From Steroidobacter agaridevorans (lineage in GTDB: Bacteria > Pseudomonadota > Gammaproteobacteria > Steroidobacterales > Steroidobacteraceae): a stretch of DNA of 64,000 nt. The translations under genes and the position numbers were made by a program. Shown here piece after piece: positions 26,486 through 35,729 of the stretch. The DNA is taken from NCBI RefSeq assembly GCF_009932555.1, contig NZ_BLJO01000002.1:777426-841425 (forward strand). The letters are read 5' to 3'. A model generated the notes under the pieces. The model had not been told where the DNA came from. It made no database searches and saw only the letters and a list, made by a program, of their open reading frames with translations. Numbering within the stretch: position 1 is the stretch's first letter; each line of letters starts with the position of its first letter.

Positions 26486-27019
26486 CTAATATTTGAGGCT
26501 CACGACCTTGGTCTTCGAGACCTGGGGCACGAACACCACGAACATCGTGCTGTAGTCGTCTTCGGCGACGGTCACAGTCTCGCCGCTCAACGCGTGCACC
26601 AGCTGCGGGACGTTGTTGGGGTTGCCGGCCACCAGCACATATTCGCCGCGATGCTCGCGAGTGATGCGCTTGGCCAGATCCGCCCAGGTCGCCGACGGCA
26701 CGACGTTCACCGGCAGCGCCAGGGTTTCCGACAAGGGCGTGACGGTCTGGTGAGCGCGCCGAAACTCAGAGGCAAAAATAGCATCCAGGCCACGCACCGG
26801 ACGGGCCTTGGAAAGCATGGTCGCGAGATGCGCCGCACGCTCGCGGCCTTCGACGCTCAGCGGAGGATCGGGGTCGTTGCCCGCTTCCACCTCGGCATGA
26901 CGGACGACGAACACCACCGTGGTCGCGCGGGCATCGAACAACCACGCCGCAGCCGCCACCAAAGCGATGAACAACAGTACCGGCAGCACCAGCGGAAAAA
27001 AGAATGGCCGCCGGCGCAT
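26486..27019 (-). CDS. Membrane-anchored histidine phosphatase family protein
   Basis: From the ATG at 27019 the product is 177 residues: a basic start, one membrane helix (FFFPLVLPVLLFIALVAAAAWLF) and a periplasmic histidine-phosphatase domain. The catalytic motif is RHAE (VVFVVRHAEVEAG) in place of the usual RHGE, and the second motif is SEFRRAHQTVTPL. A middle section lacks the clear second catalytic His, and the domain is short, so SixA-like or degenerate activity is possible. A GTG at 27058 or ATG at 27040 could add 13 or 7 residues; neither has a good ribosome site. Substrate unknown. It is transcribed away from the allophanate hydrolase gene. Confidence 0.7.
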   Translation of the reverse strand: MRRRPFFFPLVLPVLLFIALVAAAAWLFDARATTVVFVVRHAEVEAGNDPDPPLSVEGRERAAHLATMLSKARPVRGLDAIFASEFRRAHQTVTPLSETLALPVNVVPSATWADLAKRITREHRGEYVLVAGNPNNVPQLVHALSGETVTVAEDDYSTMFVVFVPQVSKTKVVSLKY

Positions 27020-27225
27020 TTTGTCGAGATCTCGTTGCATGGGGGCGGATGATAACACTCACACCGGAGCTGCCCGGGGATACGGTCACAAGCGGTGCAA
27101 ACGGCCGGGCCAAAGACCCGATGTAGTGCAAGAACGCGGCAATCGCCCCCGCCCGGGGTCATCTTTGCCGGGCATCAGGATTGCATTCAGGAAGCAGCTT
27201 GCGCTCGAGCACAGGGAAAAAAGTC

Positions 27226-29034
27226 ATGCCTCTCTCATCGCCCTCCCGGGTCGGCTGGACCTTGGCCGACTGGCGCGCCGCGTATCGCAGCGGCCAGCTG
27301 AAGCTGAATGATGTTTACGATGCGTCGCCCAGCGCAGACAGCGACACGGCGTGGATCGCCCGAATCGACGCTACGAGGCTGCAAACCCAGCTCGAGCAAT
27401 TGGAACATCGGCTGGCCGCGGTCGGCGGTGACATTTCGCGGCTGCCTTTATATGGCATTCCCTTCGCCGCCAAGGACAACATCGACGCGGCCGGTTGGCC
27501 GACCACCGCCGCGTGCCCGGCCTTTGGTTACACCGCCGATGAAGATGCGACGACGGTGCGACGTTTGCGCGAAGCCGGCGCGATCCTGATCGGCAAAACG
27601 AACCTGGATCAATTTGCGACCGGGCTGGTCGGCACGCGCTCGCCGTACGGTGTTGTGAGCAACGCGTTTCGCAGCGAGTACATCAGTGGCGGATCGAGCG
27701 CCGGCTCGGCCAGTGTCGTCGCTCGCGGCCTCGTGCCGTTCTCGCTCGGCTCGGATACCGCCGGCTCGGGGCGGGTTCCCGCCGCCTTCAATAACATCGT
27801 CGGCCTGAAACCCACTCGCGGCTGGTTGAGCACGAGCGGCGTCGTGCCCGCGTGCCGCACACTCGATTGCGTGTCGGTTTTCGCGCTGACGGTCGAGGAC
27901 GCGGACGAAATCGCCACCATCGCGGGCGGCTATGACGCGAGCGATCCCTACTCTCGGAGCTTTCCGAAGACGACGCCCAAGATGATGCCGCTGCGACTGG
28001 CAGTGCCCGATTCACTGGAGTTCTTTGGCGACACGCAGGCACAGCAAACATTCAATCAAGCCGTCGAGGCCTGGCGAGCGCTGGGCGCCGAGATCGCGCC
28101 GATCGATTTCGCGCCGTTCGCCCAGTTGGCGGCCTTGTTATATGAAGGGCCGTGGGTCGCCGAGCGCTACACTGTCGCCGAATCCTTGATGGAACGCGAT
28201 CCCGCGACCCTGCATCCGGTGATTCGATCCATTCTTTCGACGGCGACCCGGTTCAACGCAGTCGATGCATTCCATGATGAGTACCGTCGCGCCGCGCTCG
28301 CCCGCCGCATCAATGAGACGTTGGAAGGATTCACCGCACTGCTGGTGCCGACGACGCCAACGATCTACACGATCTCGGAAGTGCTGGATGATCCCGTGCG
28401 ACTCAATTCGCGCCTCGGGACCTACACCAATTTCACCAATCTCGCGGACCTCGCCGCGCTCGCGCTGCCGGCCCGGTTCCGCAATGACGGCTTACCTTCC
28501 GGGATCACCCTGATCGCGCCGGCCTGGCAGGATCGAACGTTGGCCGAGCTCGGCAAACGCTGGCAGCAACACATGTCTCTGCCGCTCGGAGCGACCGGTC
28601 GCGCGCTCTCGGCTGTCGCGAAAGAAACAAAACCTTCGATTCCCGCCACGACTGTGCGACTCGCTGTGGTCGGGGCACATCTGACTGGCATGCCGCTCAA
28701 TCATCAGCTCACGTCCCGAGATGCTGTATTCGTCGAGCGTTGCCGGACTGCAGCGAGTTATCAGCTATATGCGCTCGCCAACACGACGCCGCCCAAGCCC
28801 GGCCTGGTAAGAGCGATGACGGGAGCGCCGATCGAAGTCGAGCTTTGGGATGTGCCGCTCGATCGCTTCGGTTCGTTCGTCGCCGAAATTCCAGCACCGC
28901 TGGGCATCGGCTCGCTGGAGCTCGACGACGGCCGGATCGTGAAGGGATTCATCTGCGAGCCCATCGGACTGCAATGTGCGCGCGACATCACTTCGTTCGG
29001 GGGCTGGCGAGCCTATCAAGCCAGCTTGAAATGA
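27226..29034 (+). CDS. atzF: Allophanate hydrolase (AtzF family)
   Basis: From the ATG at 27226 (AGGGA about nine bases before) the protein is 602 residues. The amidase-signature core shows Lys83 (AAKDNID), a cis-Ser in GGSSAG (157-158) and nucleophile Ser181 (SDTAGSGR). A C-terminal AtzF-type domain (about 465-600) is present, ending in GFICEPIGLQCARDITSFGGW. This fits the family's usual length. It splits allophanate to ammonia and CO2, the last step of urea amidolyase and s-triazine (cyanuric acid) degradation. No urea carboxylase or biuret hydrolase gene is next to it, so its partner must be elsewhere. An upstream ATG at 27181 lacks support. Confidence 0.85.
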   Translation: MPLSSPSRVGWTLADWRAAYRSGQLKLNDVYDASPSADSDTAWIARIDATRLQTQLEQLEHRLAAVGGDISRLPLYGIPFAAKDNIDAAGWPTTAACPAFGYTADEDATTVRRLREAGAILIGKTNLDQFATGLVGTRSPYGVVSNAFRSEYISGGSSAGSASVVARGLVPFSLGSDTAGSGRVPAAFNNIVGLKPTRGWLSTSGVVPACRTLDCVSVFALTVEDADEIATIAGGYDASDPYSRSFPKTTPKMMPLRLAVPDSLEFFGDTQAQQTFNQAVEAWRALGAEIAPIDFAPFAQLAALLYEGPWVAERYTVAESLMERDPATLHPVIRSILSTATRFNAVDAFHDEYRRAALARRINETLEGFTALLVPTTPTIYTISEVLDDPVRLNSRLGTYTNFTNLADLAALALPARFRNDGLPSGITLIAPAWQDRTLAELGKRWQQHMSLPLGATGRALSAVAKETKPSIPATTVRLAVVGAHLTGMPLNHQLTSRDAVFVERCRTAASYQLYALANTTPPKPGLVRAMTGAPIEVELWDVPLDRFGSFVAEIPAPLGIGSLELDDGRIVKGFICEPIGLQCARDITSFGGWRAYQASLK

Positions 29035-29099
29035 GGGCGGGTGCATCGCCAGCGCTGGAGGAATAGACTCGGGCTCATCGCGGTTTGCAGGAAGCAGCC

Positions 29100-29411
29100 A
29101 TGAACAGGATGATGTCACTATTCGTCCTAGCCTGCCTGGCGGGCTGTGCCTCCAGCGGCAGTCCAGCCCCGTCCAGCACTCCATCGACCCTACACAGCAA
29201 GCCAAGCCACTGTGCACTGTGGCCCGGCGGCTATGGCTTGTGCATGCATACCTGCGCTCACGAAAACGCGGTGGCTCAGGCCAGAACCGCCCACTGTCAG
29301 GCGGGTCCTCCTGATAACAAACCCGCGGGCTGCGAACTTGCCGGCGCGGATACCGGGCAATACGGGGCGTGCATCGGCCGGTGCGCAGCCATACCAGCAG
29401 ACTGTCGGTAA
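29100..29411 (+). CDS. Small Cys-rich lipoprotein
   Basis: A 103-residue product starts at the ATG at 29100, seven bases after GGAAG. The first 17 residues end in a lipobox (LAGC), so Cys17 would be lipid-modified. The mature part is rich in Ser and Pro, then has about nine Cys (for example HCALWPGGYGLCMHTCAHE and CIGRCAAIPADC), probably forming disulfides in the periplasm. I do not recognise a family. It ends four bases before the stop of the convergent YkgJ-type gene. Confidence 0.6.
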   Translation: MNRMMSLFVLACLAGCASSGSPAPSSTPSTLHSKPSHCALWPGGYGLCMHTCAHENAVAQARTAHCQAGPPDNKPAGCELAGADTGQYGACIGRCAAIPADCR

Positions 29412-29415
29412 CCTG

Positions 29416-30069
29416 CTAGGCGCCGTTCGAATCGAACGCGCGCACGGCATCGATGATTGCGCGAGCCACTTCGGCTTCTTGCTTCGCGCTCGTCGCCGGA
29501 TCGAGAAACACTTCATAAGCTTTGATCGCGAACACCGCGATGCCCATCGAGCCCGCGGGCACGCGGACGGTGAAGCTGTCACGCCGATCGCGAATGAATG
29601 TCGCGGCCGCACGCACAGCGGCGTGTTCCAATTCATCGGTGCGTTCCGGATACGAAAACCGCCACTCTCGCACGCGCTTGTTGATGACGGCCTTGTCCTC
29701 GCCGCCGGCATCGATGCCGGCCGCCGCGAAGATGCGGCAGTCGTAATCGAGACAAGTCTGGGGCCGCACGGAATAGATGGAGCACTTGCCGTCGTCGAGC
29801 ATGGGACACAGCCCATTCTCCAACGCACGCACGGTGAGATTGCCCTTCGCGAATCCCTCCGCCCTCACAATGAACGTTGCGGGGATGCGTGCCGCCGCTT
29901 TGTGATCCTCGGGCCGCAGCTGCAGTGAATAACCGGACACGCAGCAGCCGACGCAGTCTCCGCAAGGCACGTCCATGCCTTCGTCGCCCTTTAAGGAGCG
30001 GCGCATTTTCCGCAGCCAGTCACTGAACGGACCGGCGGCGACGATGGATTCGGCAGAGAGCTGGGACAT
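29416..30069 (-). CDS. YkgJ-type cysteine cluster protein
   Basis: The 217-residue protein carries the Zn/Fe-chelating cysteine pattern of the YkgJ family: PCGDCVGCC (Cys36, 39, 42, 43), then NGLCPML, GKCSIYSVRP, TCLDYDC. Seven to eight Cys cluster in residues 36-106; the rest is alpha-helical. Family members bind a metal or Fe-S cluster; their function is poorly known. It is convergent with the small lipoprotein gene. Confidence 0.8.
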   Translation of the reverse strand: MSQLSAESIVAAGPFSDWLRKMRRSLKGDEGMDVPCGDCVGCCVSGYSLQLRPEDHKAAARIPATFIVRAEGFAKGNLTVRALENGLCPMLDDGKCSIYSVRPQTCLDYDCRIFAAAGIDAGGEDKAVINKRVREWRFSYPERTDELEHAAVRAAATFIRDRRDSFTVRVPAGSMGIAVFAIKAYEVFLDPATSAKQEAEVARAIIDAVRAFDSNGA

Positions 30070-30114
30070 GGGCGGCCGCTAGATAGCATCACGCGGCCGC
30101 CCTCGCAAGCCGTC

Positions 30115-31221
30115 TTAGCGGGGCGCCATGGACGACAGCGGCACCCAGGCCACGCCCAGCTGGAAACCGATATCCGGCGTGTTGTTGATGTTCTGCAGGT
30201 TCTCCGTGATGCCGAACGTGATCAGAAAGTTGTTACGCCGATGACGCACGCCCAAGCTCACCTGGTACTTCTCGCCGAGCAGCTCTTCGAGGTCGGTCTC
30301 CTCGTGCGAGTACACGCTCTTGCTGATGTAGCCCTGCAGGTTGACGTTGGTGCGCGAGGTCAGCATGCGCTCGTAGCCGACGATCAACGTCGGGATGACC
30401 TGCGCGTCCTGGGGCGACACCTGACTCGCACCGTCGTAATAAACAGCCGCGGCATCCAGATAGAACGCATGATGCTGGCCCCTGCGCTGTAAAGACACCT
30501 GCACGCCATAGTCAGTGCGTCCGGTCGACAGCAGCTCGCGACGCCCCGCGACCGGCACCTTCACCGCCACTTCCGTCGCGAGATGCCATTTACCCGGCAT
30601 CGTCCAACCGGTGTAACGCAAACCAATGGTCGGATCGAGCAAGCCGCCGTCGGTCGCCGTGCCGAGACTCGAGTACTGGCTCGACTTCAAGTCATAAATC
30701 AGATTGACCTGATTCTTCGACACCGCAGGCCGGCCGAACGAGCTGAAGCCGAACGTGTCATGAAAGCTCTCGATGGTGCCGTCGAGGAAGCCGCCCTGGA
30801 ACGACACGCCGCTGGCGATCAGGTAGGCCGTCCAGACATTCGAGATCTTGTAGTGGAAGGTGACGTCGAGCAACGCCAGCTCCAGGTCGATCAAATAGTT
30901 CTCACCGGGCAGATCGCGGATCGCCTGCAGCTCCTCCGGACCGAGGTCCCGACGGCCGCTCAACTCCTGGCCGGTCAGATACTCCTCCACGTTGGGGCTC
31001 AGCGCCCAGGTGTTCTGATACGCCACTTCGGTCTCGATCGCGAAGCTGCCGGGCTCGATCGACACGGCATGCGCCGGCCGCATATCCAGGCGCAAGAAGC
31101 CGAACGGCGAGAGGTCGCGAGAGCGCAGCAGGCCGTACAGTTGACCGTCTTCGGCATGCGCCAGGGGCATGCCGAAAGCGAGGCCGGCGAGCGTCAGCGT
31201 CGCGGCTGGCAATATTTTCAC
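30115..31221 (-). CDS. DUF3187-family outer-membrane protein
   Basis: I choose the GTG at 31221: an AGGGA site lies about seven bases upstream and a signal peptide (VKILPAATLTLAGLAFGMPLAHA) follows. An earlier in-frame ATG at 31299 would put 26 residues before it. The 368-residue product has the opening LLRSRDLSPFGFLRLDMRPAHA typical of DUF3187 proteins, then alternating hydrophobic strands (for example FYLDAAAVYYDGAS and YQVSLGVRHRRNN) that look like a beta-barrel. It likely sits in the outer membrane. Function is unknown. Confidence 0.7.
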   Translation of the reverse strand: MKILPAATLTLAGLAFGMPLAHAEDGQLYGLLRSRDLSPFGFLRLDMRPAHAVSIEPGSFAIETEVAYQNTWALSPNVEEYLTGQELSGRRDLGPEELQAIRDLPGENYLIDLELALLDVTFHYKISNVWTAYLIASGVSFQGGFLDGTIESFHDTFGFSSFGRPAVSKNQVNLIYDLKSSQYSSLGTATDGGLLDPTIGLRYTGWTMPGKWHLATEVAVKVPVAGRRELLSTGRTDYGVQVSLQRRGQHHAFYLDAAAVYYDGASQVSPQDAQVIPTLIVGYERMLTSRTNVNLQGYISKSVYSHEETDLEELLGEKYQVSLGVRHRRNNFLITFGITENLQNINNTPDIGFQLGVAWVPLSSMAPR

Positions 31222-31385
31222 GTTGATTCCCTTATCGATAGGCGGAAGCGAGCTTGCCGGAACGCGCGACGGCGCGTCTTGGACCGCAGTGCTCGACATT
31301 TTATAGGGCTGCTTCCCTGCTTAGGCAAAGTCGTAGGACAACGACGCCTATCAGGCCATCTGCGTTCCCTCCGGAACGCTTCCGT

Positions 31386-31607
31386 TCATCGCCCTCGGCG
31401 GCGCGCTTGCATGCGCTCGTACAAGCGACAGATGCAATCGCTGCCGGTGCGCACGAACAGGAACGGCAGCAACGCATGCACCAGGCAGGCAACGCCCGCG
31501 AACACCATCTGGAAACCGAAGCCGGCCGCCGTCCGCAAATGCGCCAGGTACGTTTCCCCCACCGCCGCGGGATGCTCGGTAAACGGATTGGCACGCACAG
31601 TATTCAT
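31386..31607 (-). CDS. DUF6356-family small membrane protein
   Basis: The 73-residue product starts at the ATG at 31607. NPFTEHPAAVGETYLAHLRTAAGFG followed by a hydrophobic helix (VFAGVACLVHALLPFLFV) and a basic tail (RLYERMQARRRGR) match the DUF6356 family. Function is unknown. A longer in-frame start at 31691 exists but would run into the upstream divergent gene's promoter. It is divergent from the Lrp/AsnC gene. Confidence 0.65.
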   Translation of the reverse strand: MNTVRANPFTEHPAAVGETYLAHLRTAAGFGFQMVFAGVACLVHALLPFLFVRTGSDCICRLYERMQARRRGR

Positions 31608-31717
31608 GTCTGACAGGCTACCGAAGCGATCCGGCGACCCGATTGCGAAATCGTGGACAGCGACCGCGCTGGACGCAACAATGTTGCGCAACTTCGCCTG
31701 CCCGCGCGTTCACCTAC

Positions 31718-32188
31718 ATGGATCGCCTCGACCGCCGCATCCTCGACCTGCTGCAACACGACGGCTCGCTGACCGCCGCCGACATCGCCGAGCGCGTCGG
31801 ATTGTCCAAGGCGCCGTGCTGGCGGCGGATCCAGCGCTTGCAGGAAAACGGCGTGATTGCCCGCACCGTGGCGCTGCTCGACGCCAAGTCCGTAAACGTC
31901 GGCACCACGGTGTTCGTGACCGTGAAGACCTCGAACCATAGCGCCGCCTGGTTCGAGCAATTCGTGCGCACGGTGCGCGATATTCCCGAAGTCACCGAGA
32001 TCCATCGGGTCAGCGGCGAAGTGGATTATCTGTTGCGCATCGTCGTGCCGAACATCGATGCATACGACGTGGTTTATAAGAAGTTGATCGCCGGCTGCGC
32101 GTTTCTCGATGTGAGCGCGAGCTTCTCGCTGGAAACCATCAAGCACACGACCGCCCTGCCCTTGAACTATCTCACGACCGACGATTGA
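31718..32188 (+). CDS. Lrp/AsnC-family transcriptional regulator
   Basis: The 156-residue product has an N-terminal winged helix (MDRLDRRILDLLQHDGSLTAADIAERVGLSKAPCWRRI) and a C-terminal RAM ligand-binding domain (VFVTVKTSNHSAAWFEQF, then VSGEVDYLLRIVVPNIDAYD). Members sense amino acids or related acids and usually control the adjacent gene. It lies 19 bases before the monooxygenase gene, which it may regulate. The ATG at 31718 gives the family's standard N-terminus; an earlier start at 31643 is less likely. Confidence 0.9.
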   Translation: MDRLDRRILDLLQHDGSLTAADIAERVGLSKAPCWRRIQRLQENGVIARTVALLDAKSVNVGTTVFVTVKTSNHSAAWFEQFVRTVRDIPEVTEIHRVSGEVDYLLRIVVPNIDAYDVVYKKLIAGCAFLDVSASFSLETIKHTTALPLNYLTTDD

Positions 32189-32207
32189 CTCGCACAGGGG
32201 AGCCTGC

Positions 32208-33695
32208 ATGACGACCAGGATGTCACCCGTATCGGCCGCGGAACATTTCGACGTGTTGGTCGTGGGTGCGGGTTTGTCCGGCATCGGCGCGGGCTATCAC
32301 CTGCAGCGGCACTGCCCGAAGAAGAGTTACGCCATTCTCGAAGGACGCGACTGCATCGGCGGCACCTGGGATCTGTTCCGCTATCCGGGTATCCGCTCCG
32401 ATTCGGACATGTATACGCTGGGCTATTCGTTCCGGCCCTGGCGCGACGCCAAGGCCATCGCGGACGGGCCATCGATTCTAAAATATGTGCGCGACACGGC
32501 GCGCGATTACGGCATCGATCAAAAAATCCGGTTCAATCACCGGGTGCAACAGGCGGCCTGGTCGTCCAGCGAAGCGTTGTGGAATGTCGAAGCCGAGACG
32601 GCATCGGGAGAGATCGCCCGGTTCACCTGCAACTTCCTGTTCCTGTGCAGCGGCTATTACAGCTACGAAGCCGGCTACACACCGGAATTCAAAGGTACCG
32701 AGCGATTCCAGGGCCGCGTCGTGCATCCCCAGAAATGGACCGAGGACATCGACTATGCCGGCAAACGCGTCGTCGTCATCGGCAGCGGCGCCACTGCGGT
32801 CACGTTGGTGCCGGAGCTGGCCAAGAAGGCGGCACACGTCACGATGTTGCAGCGGTCGCCGACGTATATCGTCGCGCGTCCGGAGGAAGATCCGATTGCC
32901 AACTGGCTGCGCCGTCATTTCCCGGCGAAGTTCGCTTATGGAGTGACGCGATGGAAGAACGTGCTGCTGGGCATGTTGTTCTTCAACTTGTGCCGGCGCG
33001 CGCCGGAGCGAATGAAACAACGGCTCCTGCAACTGGTGAAGGATGAGCTCGGCGATGCCTGCGACGTGGATCGTCACTTCACGCCACGCTACAACCCGTG
33101 GGATCAGCGTCTGTGCCTGGTGCCGAATGGCGATCTGTTCCAAGCGTTGAAACAAGGCAAGGCGTCAGTGGTCACGGACCACATTGAAACGTTCACCGAG
33201 CAGGGCCTGAAGTTGCGCTCGGGCGCGGAGCTGGCGGCTGACCTGGTCGTCACCGCGACCGGTTTGAATCTGCAGGTGCTCGGCAATCTGGCGCTGACTG
33301 TCGATGGCAAGTCGATCGAGCCGGCGCGCCTCATGAGCTACAAAGGCATGATGTACGGCGACGTGCCGAACCTGGCGACGGCCTTCGGCTACACCAACGC
33401 GTCATGGACGCTGAAGTGCGATCTCACCTGCGAGTACGTCTGTCGCCTGCTGAATCACATGGACTCGCACGGCCATCGTCAGTGCACGCCGCGCAATGAG
33501 GATCCGTCGATCACGGCGACCCCGTGGATCGACTTCACCTCAGGTTACGTGCAGCGCTCGATCGAGCAGTTTCCCAAGCAAGGCTCGAAGGCGCCGTGGC
33601 GCCTGTATCAGAACTATGCGCTCGATCTGATGAACCTGCGCTTCGCCGCCGTCGATGACGGCGTGATGCGCTTCAGCTCACCGGCTGCTCGCTGA
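32208..33695 (+). CDS. Baeyer-Villiger-type flavin monooxygenase
   Basis: The 495-residue protein has an FAD-binding GxGxxG (VVGAGLSGIG, about residues 18-26), a second Rossmann site for NADPH (VVVIGSGATAV, about 188-198), and the type I Baeyer-Villiger signature FxGxxxHxxxW (F167, G169, H173, W177) between them. These enzymes insert oxygen into ketones using NADPH and O2 to give esters or lactones; some oxidise S or N. It is probably co-transcribed with the Lrp/AsnC gene. The last 23 bases overlap the convergent paaZ gene. Confidence 0.85.
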   Translation: MTTRMSPVSAAEHFDVLVVGAGLSGIGAGYHLQRHCPKKSYAILEGRDCIGGTWDLFRYPGIRSDSDMYTLGYSFRPWRDAKAIADGPSILKYVRDTARDYGIDQKIRFNHRVQQAAWSSSEALWNVEAETASGEIARFTCNFLFLCSGYYSYEAGYTPEFKGTERFQGRVVHPQKWTEDIDYAGKRVVVIGSGATAVTLVPELAKKAAHVTMLQRSPTYIVARPEEDPIANWLRRHFPAKFAYGVTRWKNVLLGMLFFNLCRRAPERMKQRLLQLVKDELGDACDVDRHFTPRYNPWDQRLCLVPNGDLFQALKQGKASVVTDHIETFTEQGLKLRSGAELAADLVVTATGLNLQVLGNLALTVDGKSIEPARLMSYKGMMYGDVPNLATAFGYTNASWTLKCDLTCEYVCRLLNHMDSHGHRQCTPRNEDPSITATPWIDFTSGYVQRSIEQFPKQGSKAPWRLYQNYALDLMNLRFAAVDDGVMRFSSPAAR

Positions 33696-35703
33696 CCATC
33701 GTCAGCACGTCGTAGCTCGCGCAGATCTCGCCGTTCTGGTTGGTGATTTCGGTGTCCCACGCCACCTCGCCATAGCCTTTATCCGCGCGCAGCGATTTCG
33801 ATTTGCAGGTCAACCGCACCTTGATGCGATCGCCGGGCTTCACCGGCTTCACGAAGCGCAGCCGATCGATGCCGTAGTTCGCCAGCACCGGACCATACGG
33901 CGGATCGACAAACAATCCCGCCGCGGCGGAGACCAGGAAATAGCCGTGAGCGACGCGACCGCCAAACAGCGGATTGCGAGCCGCAGCCTCTTCGTCCATG
34001 TGCGCGTAGAACGTATCGCCCGAAAGCGCGGCGAACTTCTCGATGTCCTCGAGTGTCACTTCGCGCTCGGCCGAATTGAGGCTGTCGCCGACCTGCAGTT
34101 CATGGAAGGACTTGCGGAACGGATGACGTCCCGGATCCTTCTGCACGGCGCCTCGCGTCCAGCGGCCCGTGACAGCGGCGATTGTCTGCGGGCTGCCCTG
34201 AATGGCCGTGCGCTGCATGTAGTGCATGACGCCACGAATACCGCCCATTTCTTCGCCGCCACCGGCGCGGCCTGGGCCACCGTGCACGAGCGCGGGGAGT
34301 GGCGAACCATGCCCCGTCGATTCCTTCGCGCAATCGCGATTGACGACGAGCAAACGACCATGCAATGGCGCAAGACCGAGCACCAACTCGGTGGCGAGCG
34401 CGTCGTCGGCAGTAAACACCGATGCGACCAGGCTGCCTTCGCCCAAGCGGGCGAAGCCGATCGCTTCGCTGGTAGATTGATACGGCACGACGCTGCATAC
34501 CGGACCGAACGCTTCGATGTGATGAAGCGCCTTGGCCTTGCGCGGCTCGCGGCAATAGAGCAGCGACGGCGCCACGAACGCACCGTGATCGTGATCCGCA
34601 CCCGCGAGATCGATTCGCTCGGCTGTGATCAGCTCGGCTTCGCGCCGCAGCTCACTGATACGACCCAGCACTTCGCGACGCTGTGACAACGCGGCCAGCG
34701 GCCCCATGCGGACATTCTCGAGTCGAGGATCGCCCACGACCACTTTAGCGAGCGAGGCTTTCAACGCTTCAACGACCGCGTCCGAATAAGCGGCCGGAAC
34801 GATCGCCTTACGAATGGCCGTGCACTTCTGACCGGCCTTCGTCGTCATCTCACGCGCGACTTCGCGAACGAACAGATCGAACTCCGGCTGACCCGGCTTG
34901 GCATCCTCCGCCAGCACGCAGCTGTTGATCGAATCCGTCTCGCTGATGAAGCGCACCGAATGCGCAACGATGCTGTGATGAGTGCGCAGCTTCTGCGCCG
35001 TGCTCGCCGAGCCCGTGAACGAGACTACGTCCTGACAGGTCAGATGATCGAACAGATCGCCCACACTGCCGCACACCAACTGCAGCGAGCCTTCGGGCAG
35101 AATGCCGGACTCGACGATGCGCCGGACGACCAACTCGGTGAGGTAAGCGGTGGTCGTTGCGGGCTTCACGATTGCAGGCACGCCGGCCAGCAGCGTCGGC
35201 GACAGCTTCTCCAGCATGCCCCACACCGGGAAGTTGAACGCATTGATGTGCACAGCCGCGCCTTCCAGCGGCACGCAAATGTGCTGACCGACGAACGTGC
35301 CGGTCTTCGAGAGCATCTCGACATCGCCGTCGATGTAGACCTTGCTATTCGGCAGCTCGCGCGCGCCCTTGCTTGCATAGGCGAACAGCGTGCCGAAGCC
35401 GCCGTCGATATCGATCCACGAATCGGTCTTGGTCGCGCCGGTGGCGTAGGAAAGCGTGTAGAACTCTTCCTTGAATTCGCCCAGCTTCTTCGCCAGTTGC
35501 TTCAGCAGCGCCGCCCGTTCATGAAACGTCAGCTTGCGCAGTGCAGGTCCGCCGACTTCACGCGCGTAACGCAGCGTGGCTTTGAAGTCGATGCCCGTGG
35601 ATGAGGCCGAGGCAATGACCTGTCCGGTCGTGGCATCGCGCAGCTGTTGCGCTTCGCCCTCGCCGGCGAACCAGCGGCCTTGAATGTAACTCTTGAGTTG
35701 CAT
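33673..35703 (-). CDS. paaZ: PaaZ: oxepin-CoA hydrolase / 3-oxo-5,6-dehydrosuberyl-CoA semialdehyde dehydrogenase
   Basis: From the ATG at 35703 (GAAGGGA about six bases upstream) the product is 676 residues, like E. coli PaaZ. An N-terminal aldehyde dehydrogenase domain (about 1-520) has the catalytic Cys in AGQKCTAIRKA, and a C-terminal MaoC-like hydratase domain (about 530-676) has SGDTFYAHMDEEAA. PaaZ opens the oxepin-CoA ring and oxidises the resulting semialdehyde. A 95-residue N-terminal extension in the longest frame is not supported. The gene is last in the paa operon. Confidence 0.93.
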   Translation of the reverse strand: MQLKSYIQGRWFAGEGEAQQLRDATTGQVIASASSTGIDFKATLRYAREVGGPALRKLTFHERAALLKQLAKKLGEFKEEFYTLSYATGATKTDSWIDIDGGFGTLFAYASKGARELPNSKVYIDGDVEMLSKTGTFVGQHICVPLEGAAVHINAFNFPVWGMLEKLSPTLLAGVPAIVKPATTTAYLTELVVRRIVESGILPEGSLQLVCGSVGDLFDHLTCQDVVSFTGSASTAQKLRTHHSIVAHSVRFISETDSINSCVLAEDAKPGQPEFDLFVREVAREMTTKAGQKCTAIRKAIVPAAYSDAVVEALKASLAKVVVGDPRLENVRMGPLAALSQRREVLGRISELRREAELITAERIDLAGADHDHGAFVAPSLLYCREPRKAKALHHIEAFGPVCSVVPYQSTSEAIGFARLGEGSLVASVFTADDALATELVLGLAPLHGRLLVVNRDCAKESTGHGSPLPALVHGGPGRAGGGEEMGGIRGVMHYMQRTAIQGSPQTIAAVTGRWTRGAVQKDPGRHPFRKSFHELQVGDSLNSAEREVTLEDIEKFAALSGDTFYAHMDEEAAARNPLFGGRVAHGYFLVSAAAGLFVDPPYGPVLANYGIDRLRFVKPVKPGDRIKVRLTCKSKSLRADKGYGEVAWDTEITNQNGEICASYDVLTMVSEQPVS

Positions 35704-35729
35704 GGTATCCCTTCGCCAGCCGCTGCTAC

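Noticed and set aside
33673-35703. A longer PaaZ starting at 35988
   Set aside because: The extension reads into the paaG coding region in another frame and lacks a ribosome site; 676 residues matches the family.
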